Of a stretch of DNA of 64,000 nucleotides, positions 43,931-53,391 are shown piece after piece. The notes beneath the pieces were generated by a model. The model saw only the letters and a list, made by a program, of their open reading frames with translations. It was not told where the DNA came from and did not search any database. Within the stretch, counting starts at the first letter, position 1. Each line of letters begins with the position of its first letter. A program made the position numbers and the translations under genes. The stretch comes from Rhypophila decipiens (taxonomy: Eukaryota > Ascomycota > Sordariomycetes > Sordariales > Naviculisporaceae). The DNA lies in NCBI GenBank assembly GCA_033297075.1, contig MU858151.1, positions 62,001 to 126,000 on the forward strand. Reading direction: 5' to 3'.

Positions 43931-45148
43931 TCACCCAACCAACGTCAAGCTCGGCGCAGCAGACCAGCCCCCAACCCAATCAGCCATGGTAGCGCTCGTG
44001 ACATTAGAACTACCAAGCTCAACATCGTTCGACTCACCCTTTGCCAAAAGGAACTTGTTGAAAAAGCTCGTCAGATCCGCGCTCGACGCCGACGGGAACG
44101 AACAGTGCCCGTGGCCGCCCACGAGCGCAAACCCCATGTTGGTCTTGCCGCCGAGAGCAGCGTAGATCAAACGACCAGCCTTCATGGCCACGGTCGTGCT
44201 CACAGGCCCAAGCCAGTCGATGTCGTTCTCCATCACAAACAGCCCGCGAGGCGCCACCAGCGCAGCCAGGAAATGGTTATCCCCAGGGATCGTATCCGTC
44301 TTGGTCACATAGGCGCTGAACCGCGGCGAGAACCATGCATTCTCCTTGACGATTTGATGCGCAGTCTGGATGTTCTTGCCCTTGGCGAATTCCGAGTCCG
44401 ACACGCGCCAGGAAGCTGCTCCGCCAGAGCCAGATTCTTGCGGGAGGACCAGAGCGATGCGCTTCTCGAACGCCCCGACCATGAAGGCGCCTTTTCCGTT
44501 GCGACTGCACCCTGTCACGGCGAGGCGCTTCGTGTCGATGCCCGTCTTGGCAGCACCCAGCTGCTCCAGCCCGTCAATGATGCGCCCGACGCACCACGCC
44601 CAGGCGAGAGTAGCCCCGGCGCTGTGCTGTTTGCCGTGCAGGTCAAAGAACCATCCTGTCCCGTGGCTGTTGGGGTTTGCCTGGGCTGCGCACGCGTCGT
44701 TTCCAAAGTTGATTCGTCCCACGCCGGAGGGGACTGGGATAGATGCTCCGCCCACGGCAATCAGAGCTGGTCCGCCGGATGAACCGCCCCCGCTGGGCTT
44801 GGTGATGCTCACCGAGATGGACTTGGAATTCGAGCCGACCTTGATGGACAGACTCATGCTGGTGCCTGACATGGTTGCCGTCAGCGAGTCGGGGGGAGGA
44901 GGCAGGTCGCCGAGCACGTATTGCTGCATGATCTTGGACATTTCGGCCTGGCGGCAGAGAAAGTCGTCGGCCGTGACGACTGGGCTGCCGTTGGCGAACT
45001 TCCAGGGGTCGGGAAGACCTTTGAGGCTCACGTCCTTGTAGCTGCCCACCCCCGGGGTGTCGCATGTTGCTTGTCTGGGTGCATTGACACTGCGAGCAGT
45101 TGCCAGCGGAGAGAGCAGCAGGGCTGCGATGAAAGTCGAAATAGCCAT
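43931..45148 (-). CDS. Secreted CE15 4-O-methyl-glucuronoyl methylesterase
   Basis: This intronless gene encodes 405 aa with a signal peptide (residues 1-~20). It carries the full CE15 signature: nucleophile serine in 'VTGCSRNGKGA' (S215), glutamate in 'LPQESGSGG' (E238), and histidine in 'GGHGHCSFP' (H348, in the HC pair), plus the characteristic 'GRINFGND' and 'WAWCVGRIIDGL' segments. CE15 enzymes cleave the ester between lignin alcohols and 4-O-methyl-glucuronic acid on xylan, separating lignin from hemicellulose outside the cell. No CBM1 is attached, unlike Trichoderma Cip2. The gene is read opposite to the GH39-like and GMC genes that flank it. Confidence 0.95.
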   Translation of the reverse strand: MAISTFIAALLLSPLATARSVNAPRQATCDTPGVGSYKDVSLKGLPDPWKFANGSPVVTADDFLCRQAEMSKIMQQYVLGDLPPPPDSLTATMSGTSMSLSIKVGSNSKSISVSITKPSGGGSSGGPALIAVGGASIPVPSGVGRINFGNDACAAQANPNSHGTGWFFDLHGKQHSAGATLAWAWCVGRIIDGLEQLGAAKTGIDTKRLAVTGCSRNGKGAFMVGAFEKRIALVLPQESGSGGAASWRVSDSEFAKGKNIQTAHQIVKENAWFSPRFSAYVTKTDTIPGDNHFLAALVAPRGLFVMENDIDWLGPVSTTVAMKAGRLIYAALGGKTNMGFALVGGHGHCSFPSASSADLTSFFNKFLLAKGESNDVELGSSNVTSATMADWVGGWSAAPSLTLVG

Positions 45149-46271
45149 GTCGAGTGATATGTCACTTAAAGCAGCTCTTCCCGAGCCAAGCCATGCTTTC
45201 TTGGCGAGAACAATGGTGTCTCTTATATGACTGCATGATGGGCAAGAAAGATACTAATCGGCGGTATCCGTTCGGCAACGCAGAACGGGTTCGATTCGGG
45301 CTGCCGAAGCTGTCGCGGTGCAATATGGCCAGACAGTTGGGTAAATGCCAAGTGCAACACTGTCTATATCCGAGATGGTAAGAGTAAGGAAGCCAGAAAC
45401 ATCAAGACCAGCCTATAGTATGGACGTCCCGTCCCGTTGGTTGTCCGGAAGATATGGGAATGATTGGGTTACCATTGGTGGATGAATTAAATTCGTCCTT
45501 CAAACAGCAAAGAGCATGGACGGCAGTGAGTTCCCGCCACATGAAATACATCTTATGGATTTACATTTGGACAAGGGAATCTGTGATTACAGTTTGTTAC
45601 TGGTCCTTACTTGATAAGGATGGAAAATGTACATGGAAAGTCTTTCTGGTCTCTAAGTTTTCGAGATGATTCCATCTGGTAACGGTCGTCATGTGAACGG
45701 CCCGAGATAGGGACTCAGCACTTCATAGTCAACGTTACCATTTTGGCCGTATCGTCACATGCTCCTTTTCACTAGTATCCTGTCTTGTTGACTGGAGAGG
45801 ACTTGTAACTCGAGCAGCATCCGGGTCACCCTTAAAGGCTCGGTTTGGAAAGCTTTACGATGGAAAAGACAACCCGGATGTGGGCCATCTTGACCGGGCA
45901 CTCCGTCGAAAGACACGCCGAGCCACTGGCTACTAAGCTGAGCTTGGGTGGGATGGCCAACATGTAGTGCATTCCGAAGACCTGGGGGAACACGACGACT
46001 AGAACAATGCTTCCATTGGTCAACAAGATCAATTTGCAGCCTCTAGCGTGCTTGGGATAACACCAACACGAAAATAGTTGCGCAGCGAGAACTGAATCCA
46101 AGACATCCAGCTTCCGGGCGTCCTTAGCTAACAATGGTGGGCACTGAGCAGAGAAGCAGAAGCAGCTGTGCTCTGAGAGCTTACTTGATAAAGGAGCCCT
46201 TGCACACTGTCACCTGCTCATGAGATTGAAGTGAAAGCCCATATTAATCGCCTTTTATCAACACATATAGC
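45149..46271. other. Divergent intergenic region between CE15 and GMC genes
   Basis: Shared upstream region of two secreted-enzyme genes (1.1 kb). No gene recognised apart from a TATA-like box on the CE15 side. Confidence 0.4.
45222..45229 (-). promoter_or_regulatory. TATA-like box of the CE15 gene
   Basis: On the minus strand CATATAAG lies about 75 nt before the CE15 ATG at 45148, a plausible core promoter. Confidence 0.4.
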
Positions 46272-48354
46272 ATGTATCGTCTCTCCATTCTCCTGTTTCT
46301 TTATGGTCTGGTGTCATTGGGTCAAGCTGCTCATCGAGAAAAAGAATGGGACTTTATGTTGGTCTCTCCGGTTGCCCGTTCTTTGTCTTTCAGTACTAAC
46401 ATTGATTCCACTACAAGCATCGCGGGAGGTGGCTCGGCCGGTCTTACTTTGGCCCTCAGGCTGTCCGAGATTCCAACTTGGAACATCATCGTCCTCGAAG
46501 CGGGTATTGATCACGCTGGCGATATAAAAGTCATGACGCCTGGGATCTTCGGCTCCTTGTATGACGGCGAGAATTCATCCTATCACTGGACGCACCACAT
46601 CACGCCCCAGGTGAGTGAGTTTGTTATCAAACGTCATGTAATGTACTGACGAGTGTCACCAAGAAAAATCTGAACAACCGCTCCCTGGCCATCATGTCAG
46701 GGAAAGGCCTTGGCGGTGGTAGCGCCATCAATTTCATGTTCTGGACACACGCCTCTAGACGAGACGTTGACAACTGGGGCGCCTTGAACAGCGGTCAGCA
46801 CATCTGGTCGTGGGAAAGATTCCAATTCTACCTGAAGAAAGCCGAGGCCTTTGTCAAGCCTACAGCTCAGCAGGTTGATGATCTGAATCTCACCTTCATA
46901 GACCCTTCTGTCCACGGCTACAACGGACCAGTCGTCAACTCTTTCCCAGGTATCACTGGCCCATTTCTGGAGGCATGGCCTAGGACGTTCCGGGAACTGG
47001 GGCTGGGCATAAACGGAGATCCCCGCGGTGGGACGGCCTTGGGAGGCTATACGCCCACCTTCAGCGTCAGCCCGCAAACCAAGGAGAGGAGCTATCCAGG
47101 CTCGGTTTATACCGCTTTGGCAAGCAAAAGGCCAAATTTAAGGGTTGTGACCGGGGCGTTGGTAACAAAAGTGTTGCTGAAGAAGATAACGGGGAAACCT
47201 GCTGCATTTGGGGTCTCTTATCAACATGGGGGCCGTCAGCAACAGGTAAGAGCGAAAAGGGAGGTCATCCTGTCCGCTGGTGCTCTGGCCTCGCCAAAGC
47301 TCTTGGAGCTGTCTGGTATTGGCGATAAAAAGCTGCTGGACCGGCTGGGCATCAGAACGATGGTGGACAGCCCGTTTGTCGGCGAGAATTACCAGAACCA
47401 CGTCATGGTCCCTCTAGGGTGAGAGTCCAAACCGCTGCTGTCGATATCGAGATTCGAGTCAGGGCTAATGTCTTTTCCAGGTTCAACGTCGAGCCTAATA
47501 TCACCACTGCCGAAGACTTCAACGACCCTGCCAGCTTCGAGGCAGCAATGACGGAGTACATGGCCAACCGAACAGGCCCATTTACCGCTGTCAACGCAAG
47601 CTCCTCGCTCTTGTCTCTTTCTCAGCTGCAATCAGATGGCGCCTCTGTCATTCCTGCTGACTTGTTGGATTCTGCGTCTCTTGGGAGTCATCCTTATCCA
47701 GGAATCACTGCCCAGCACGATTTAATTACTAAATCGCTCTCGTCAAATACCGCGGCAGCACAGATAATATCACTGGCGGGAGGCTTCTCTCCGTGGTTCT
47801 ACAACGATACCGCGCGCATGTTTGCCAGTCCCAACGATGGTGGGCGGTACTTTAGCCTGCTGGCGCTCCTCCAGCAGCCGTTTTCTCGCGGGTCGGTACA
47901 TATCCAGTCTCCAGATGCCAGGATTCCTCCCATCGTCAACTCTGGAGACTTGTCTCACCCACTGGACCTGGAAATCACCACACAGATGGTCCTCAAAGCG
48001 CTGGAGATAGTGTCTTCGCCGCCGCTGTCCGGTCTCTTGCAGCACGAGACTCCCGGCGAAAGAGTGACTCTGCAGCCTGGTTACCCAAAGGAGGGAATCA
48101 CAGAAGCCAATGTCCAGGATTTTATCCAGAAATACGCCCTCGTAGCGGCGCATTACAGCGGGACGTGTGCCATGATGGACAAGAAGCTGGGAGGCGTGGT
48201 GGATTCCAGGCTGAGGGTGTACGGCGTGTCACGGTTGAGAGTGGTGGATGCGAGCGTCTTTCCCATGGTGCCGCAGGGGACCATCAACAGTGCTGTGATT
48301 GGAGTAGCGGAATTGGCTGCTGATTTGGTCAAGGAGGATTACCAGAAGCTGTGA
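46272..48354 (+). CDS. Secreted GMC oxidoreductase (AA3-like flavoenzyme)
   Basis: Exons 46272-46357, 46418-46610, 46664-47418 and 47481-48354 give about 635 aa, the usual GMC length. A signal peptide (residues 1-~19) is followed by the FAD motif 'DFIIAGGGSAGL' (32-38). 'GKGLGGGSAINFMFW' (GMC signature 1), 'ILSAGALASPKLLELSGIG' (signature 2) and the active-site pair H569 ('AAHYSGTCAM') and N614 ('GTINSAVIGVAE') follow. GMC enzymes oxidise alcohols, aldehydes or sugars and can supply H2O2 or electrons to lignocellulose attack; the substrate is not readable. Intron 1 uses an unusual GTTGGT donor, but splicing there regenerates the canonical FAD motif. It is 60 nt and stop-free, so retention would add 20 residues within the FAD loop. 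Confidence 0.92.
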
Positions 48355-49369
48355 CATGAGATGCGAGAGCTCGGCAGACTAATGGACGAGTCTTGAGCCT
48401 GATTATGGAGTGGTGAGCTGTTGATGAGGCCGATCCCTGTGACTTGCTTGTCCATTGTCTCGGTGATCGCAGCATCGGGATGTTGGCAGGCTGGAAAAGT
48501 CGGCTAGCCCAGCGGCTTTCTTCTCTCGGGATTGTCTTGATTCGAATTCGCAAAGGAAAGCTCAAAATGAATCCGTTATGCCACAAAAATGGCAGACAAC
48601 CGCGGTCTTTCCAATGGCGAAATGCAATCCTTAAATGATGGCGATGTCAATTGATGTCGCGACGTTACAAGTTGCTAGTGAACCATGGCCAGACCTGGAT
48701 TGGTTGACGCCAATTGATTGCGTAAATCCCAACTGTCAATTGGCTTTAGTGGCGTCTGGTTGGCCCCAGAACCCCTGGCAGCATCCCGTGGGGAAGCTCG
48801 CCGTTGGTCTGTGCCTAACCGGCCGCTGCAGCTAGGGACATGGGGAGATCGGCGGCCGTAAGCACACCCCCACGTTGGGTTAAGCGTGTGGGATCCTTCT
48901 CTTTAGCACGTCTTTTTTGAGAAAGACCTCATTTCGCGACCTGCAGCTCCTTCATGCTCAGATCGGGGCACCTTTAGGGGTTCCAAAGAACGTCCCTTCT
49001 CGGATGAGCTACCATCAGCACTAGCGATCCGATGGATTTGAACTGGGAGCGTGAGACTTGGAGTCTCTTTCCCATTTGTTCCTTCCTGAAGGTGCCGCGT
49101 TGACACTGTTGCGGCAAGCACGACTCTCGCGATCCGGACCCAAGAAGAAGGACACCATTGCGACCCTTGCTCCTTCCCGATTAACCCTCGGTGTGACAGT
49201 GACGGTCCGCTGATACCTCCGTTACGACTTGTCTAATTCCCGAAACTCCCGGCCCGGGAATGGAGTTTGTTGTGCACGACATTCGATCCTGACCGAGACC
49301 CAATTGTCGCCAAATCCACTCCTTTAGCACAGAAATCACGCTCTTTACAACATCGCGATACACGCAACC
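48355..49369. other. Intergenic
   Basis: Spacer of 1 kb between plus-strand genes. No RNA gene, repeat or motif-bearing frame was recognised. Confidence 0.4.
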
Positions 49370-50308
49370 ATGCGCTCCCACCCATACACGGCGCCGCCCC
49401 CTCTCCTTCCTCTCCTCGACGAGATTGCCGACGAACTGGTCTCGATCCTCCCGAACCAGGACAGCCCTCGAAGCCGCCGTACGAGCGAAGAGACGGAATT
49501 CGAGCTCGGCGAGATCGACCCAGAGACCAGCAGACTCGTGCCAGCACAGCAAAAGCGACATCATGTGCGAATACAAGGGAAGCTGGTGCTCGTACGGAGC
49601 GTCTCGACGGCGAATCTCCGATCAAATGGCTTGCCCGGCGGTCCTTCTGCTACCATGATAGCCGCCAACAAGCGCATAGCGACCATGCCGATGACGACCT
49701 CGCTTGACGCTTCGAGCAAGACGTCGCCCGGCTTGGGCGCGAGCTTGGGATCCGGGGGATCGTCCTCGGGAGGGAGCAGCAACAACCTGCTCTCGCCACG
49801 CCACGACCCCGGCGTTGGCGCAAGCACAGCGCGCCTGAACAGACGCATAAGTAGGCGACAGAGCTACGATGGGTCGGCTATGTCGGCTGCCGACGATGAC
49901 AACGATGACGAGGCCAAGACGGAGGCAGAGGTGCGCGAGACGATTGTTCGGGATCGGCAGTTGAGGGGCTATGGCATCGGCGGGGCAGGTAACATCCGTA
50001 AGTTTCCACTTTTGCTCATACCTACCCACGGTACCAACTCTTGGGAGGTCTCTACTTTCCAGACTGCTAATGCCGGCTCGTCTACAGGCCGACCAACCGA
50101 AGTGATTCACTTTCCGGAGCGACGAGGCGCCCCTTCGATGCTACTCTTTTCCAGTGTGCTGCCGCCTTCGCCGTCTTCCGCACCCTCGACCCCGACGACG
50201 CCTACGATGGCGGATGCTAGGAGGAAGTGGAATCTTCGCGAGATGTTTGGGCTGACGCCCGGCGGAGAGCGCAAGGGAAAGACCAGAGCCAGCCCGGTGG
50301 AGCAGTGA
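49370..50308 (+). CDS. Hypothetical low-complexity protein
   Basis: Exons 49370-49997 and 50088-50308 (90-nt intron, GTAAGT donor, GCTAAT branch site) give about 282 aa. The N-terminal ~75 residues contain a helix-like 'LLDEIADELVSILP' and a basic/hydrophobic 'HHVRIQGKLVLVRSVST'. The middle is Ser/Gly-rich. A charged helix ('DEAKTEAEVRETIVRDRQLRGYGIGG') and the segment 'GAPSMLLFSSVLPPSP' precede a C-terminal 'WNLREMFGLTPGG' motif. No signal peptide or known domain is seen. The intron is stop-free and a multiple of three, so both spliced and retained forms would be translatable. Function unknown. Confidence 0.75.
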   Translation: MRSHPYTAPPPLLPLLDEIADELVSILPNQDSPRSRRTSEETEFELGEIDPETSRLVPAQQKRHHVRIQGKLVLVRSVSTANLRSNGLPGGPSATMIAANKRIATMPMTTSLDASSKTSPGLGASLGSGGSSSGGSSNNLLSPRHDPGVGASTARLNRRISRRQSYDGSAMSAADDDNDDEAKTEAEVRETIVRDRQLRGYGIGGAGNIRKFPLLLIPTHGTNSWEVSTFQTANAGSSTGRPTEVIHFPERRGAPSMLLFSSVLPPSPSSAPSTPTTPTMADARRKWNLREMFGLTPGGERKGKTRASPVEQ

Positions 50309-50669
50309 TCGGGTGTTTACTTTTTCAGGGGCCATTCGTGGTTGGCCAATCGACATTTTTTTATAATTTTGTTCATTTTTGAGGCCACTTGGGAAATACA
50401 GATACGTATGTGTATTACAAAAGTGCAAACCGGCGGTGGCGCTGCAAGAGCTGATGTGAGTGTTGTCTGACGATTCGGGGGCTGACATTCCGGAGGACAC
50501 GAACAAGCCACAACTCCACGACACACCTCCGCTTCAATAGCTCATAGAACGGAGCCAGTTTGCCTCTCACTCATCAATCGGAATAAAAATGGTCCAGAAA
50601 ACATGACGAACAAAAAATTCAAGGTCTCTCTCCTGTTTATGGAGGTATATGGCAAAAGTGATGCTTCAC
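50309..50669. other. Intergenic, 3' flank of hypothetical gene
   Basis: Nothing recognised; short T-rich stretch at 50355-50380. Confidence 0.4.
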
Positions 50670-50743
50670 AAGGACGAAACGTGATTTGAACACGTGACCT
50701 ACCGGACTGCAGCCGGTTGCTCTACCCCTGAGCTATTCGTCCT
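50670..50743 (-). tRNA. tRNA-Cys (anticodon GCA), no intron
   Basis: Read from 50743 on the minus strand: the acceptor AGGACGA pairs with TCGTCCT. The D-arm is AGCTCAGGGGTAGAGC, the anticodon loop CTGCAGT (anticodon GCA) sits on a 5-bp stem ACCGG/CCGGT, and the T-arm is CACGTGTTCAAATCACGTT-like. Discriminator T is at 50670. Confidence 0.93.
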
Positions 50744-51689
50744 GCCGGAGGCTTTATTCTGTTGTGTTGAGTCCAAGTTCATGAATACAGCTGGTGAGAA
50801 AGGATAGGTGAGAGTTCCAACTTCCATGATGTGAGGATGTTGGGGCGCTAACTTTCCATGGCCCTTTTTGTCCGAGGAACTGTTAAGCAGACAGCCCCTC
50901 ATCATCGAGCCGTGTCTTGGCGCATTCCACTCACCAGACGCATCGAAAGGACAACAACCACCGACAGAGGAGCACATTATTATGTGCAAGGCGGGAAAGC
51001 CTTGTTGACTTTCAGCTTCTCGTTATGGGCTCACTCAATGCTCTCGCCCCATGTTGCCCAATCTTTTCGGCTCAATACTGACAACCTAACCGACCTTATA
51101 TCCGGCGGAGAGCCAGGTGCCGAATGGGACGAGTTCACCACGACCCGCCATTTGCTCTTCGAGCAGTTCCCCGTGCTTTCGGATCCAGGTACCGATTGCC
51201 GATTGGGATATATTGGATTTTCCGTGACAAGGCCCTCTTCGTCCAAGACGCGCGCATCGGTTGCCAACCCGAGCCGCACAATCCGCGCATCTGAACAGAC
51301 TTTGGACGGGCCCCAGAAAGATGAGGTGACAGATTTTCGGGCCTTCATTTGGCGTGGCAAGGGGCATTTCTTCCATAAGAGCCCCCCATTCACGGAGTAT
51401 CTGGCCCTGACAGCCACGGTTTTGGCGCTCCAATCCTAGGGCCGATCTGCCCGTTTACGCATAGATGAACTTCGGGCCCCAATCTCGAGGACTTTGGCCG
51501 GCGTGAACGGCTTTCTTGGGTCCGGATAGCTTCCGGGTGTGACTTGACCCTATGATGTCGCCCTCACAAGACCATGATAAATACCGGCGCTCTGGCCCGC
51601 CCTTCTGGTATGTCTGAGATGTGGTCTGCGCGCCTCGAGTTCCAAGGATAATTCACCATCTGGAACTGGACTGTCAAAATACCGGCAAA
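50744..51689. other. Intergenic, upstream of GH7 gene
   Basis: A 193-codon open frame at 50858-51439 overlaps a shorter one on the other strand, and neither shows a domain, so no gene is called. A GATAAATA sequence at 51576-51583 lies about 107 nt before the GH7 ATG and may be its core promoter. Confidence 0.4.
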
Positions 51690-53011
51690 ATGCAAACCAC
51701 CGCAGCATTCCTCCTCTCGGCCCTGGTCTCTGGGGTCGTCGGACAGCAGATCGGCACGGCCATCCCAGAGGTGCACCCAATCTTGACTACCCAAAAGTGC
51801 ACCCTCGCCGGTGGCTGCAAGACGGTCAACACCTCCCTGGTCGCCGACTCGACGCGCCGTGCCTTCCACAAAGTCGACGACCTGGCGACGAGATGCTACC
51901 TCGGCAGCCCTCTCTGCTCCGATGCCGAGAGCTGCGCCAAGAACTGCGCGCTCGAAGGTCTCGACTACCCTGCCATGGGCGTGTTTGCCGAGGGCGACAC
52001 CCTGAAGCTGAACCAGTGGCTCAAGCAGGCCGACGGCAAGTACCAGACCGTCAGCCCGCGTGTGTACCTCGTCGCCGAGGACGACAAGAACTACGAGAAC
52101 TTCCAGATGCTCAACAAGGAGCTCACCTTTGACGTGGACATTTCTGGGCTCCCTTGCGGCATGAACGGCGCGCTGTATTTCTCCGAGATGGAGATTGACG
52201 GTGGCCGCGGCGAGACGAACGCTGCCGGTGCGCAGTACGGCACGGGATACTGCGATGCTCAGTGTCCCACGCTGGATTTCATCAATGGCGAGGTGAGCCA
52301 AATCAACTCGACAGCCCAAACAGTCGCGATGCCTTGCTGACCCAGACTTGACAGCCCAACATTGGCAACCGATACGGAGCCTGCTGCAACGAGATGGACA
52401 TCTGGGAGGCCAACGCGGCCGCCCAGGTGCACACTCCCCATCCGTGCACCATCGACCGCGCCATCTACAAGTGCGAAGGCGAGACAGAGTGCGGACAGGT
52501 CGACGGCGTCTGCGACAAGTGGGGGTGCTCGTACAACCCGTACGCGTACGGCTTCAAGGAGTACTACGGCCGGGACATGACGGTCAACTCGAACAAGAAG
52601 TTCACCGTCATCACGCAGTTCATCACCGACAACGGCAAGGACGACGGCGTCCTCTCCGAGATCAAGCGGCTGTACATCCAGGACGGCAAGGTCATCAAGA
52701 ACCAGGCAATCACGGCTGGCGGTGCCGTGGTGGACAGCATCACGGATGGGTACTGCAAGTCCACCGCCTCGTGGACGCAGAAGCGCGGCGGGCTGGCCGA
52801 GATGGGCAAGGCGCTAGGCCGCGGCATGGTGCTCATCTTTAGCTTGTGGGCCGACGATTACACCTTCATGAACTGGATGGACAGCGGGAACTCTGGGCCG
52901 TGCAACGACACCGAGGGTGACCCCAAGTTGATTGTCCAGCACAGCCCAGAGTCGTCGATTACCTTTTCCGCCATCAAGTGGGGTGAGATTGGCAGCACGT
53001 TCTCTGTTTAG
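51690..53011 (+). CDS. Secreted GH7 endo-beta-1,4-glucanase
   Basis: Exons 51690-52292 and 52355-53011 (62-nt intron, phase 0) give about 419 aa. A signal peptide (1-~18, 'MQTTAAFLLSALVSGVVG') precedes the mature start 'QQIGT'. The catalytic motif 'CNEMDIWEAN' carries the GH7 triad: nucleophile E214, assisting D216, acid/base E219. The many paired cysteines ('CCNEMDIWEA', 'GVCDKWGCSYNPYAYG') match GH7 disulfides. Length near 420 aa and the shortened loop regions fit the endoglucanase (Cel7B/EG1) branch rather than cellobiohydrolase. No CBM1 or linker follows the catalytic domain. It hydrolyses internal cellulose bonds outside the cell. It is the last gene of the CAZyme-rich block. Confidence 0.95.
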
Positions 53012-53391
53012 AGGGTATGGAGTCGACCATTGGATACCTACCTACCTTGTGCATAGATTTGGTTAGCGCGCGGAATAAATAGACATAGTCATATTCATCA
53101 CAATCACCGAGTGGAGCGCAAAGGAGACATGAAAGGTGCCCTGCTAAACGGGAGGCCCGTTCTGCCTTTATATTTAGTATCTGCTTTTGTGCTGCCGGTA
53201 GTGCAATCTGCCTGGAACCATGGCATGCAGTGCATATGCCGCACGCTTGACAACAATAACAACAAAGTCAATCTGTTGCTCACCAACTTCTTGGACACTG
53301 GTCCATCCAAGCCACTTTGACTCTCACCTTCCTCGGTACCAACGCTGACAACGACGTCTCCCTCCTCAAGGGGCTTCCCGCCCCTTTTTAG
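53012..53391. other. Convergent intergenic region
   Basis: Between the convergent GH7 and P-type ATPase genes; holds their 3' ends. Nothing else seen. Confidence 0.4.

Noticed and set aside
50858..51439. 193-codon plus-strand frame upstream of the GH7 gene
   Set aside because: Overlaps a 128-codon frame on the other strand, no motif, signal peptide or good start context. A species-specific gene cannot be excluded.
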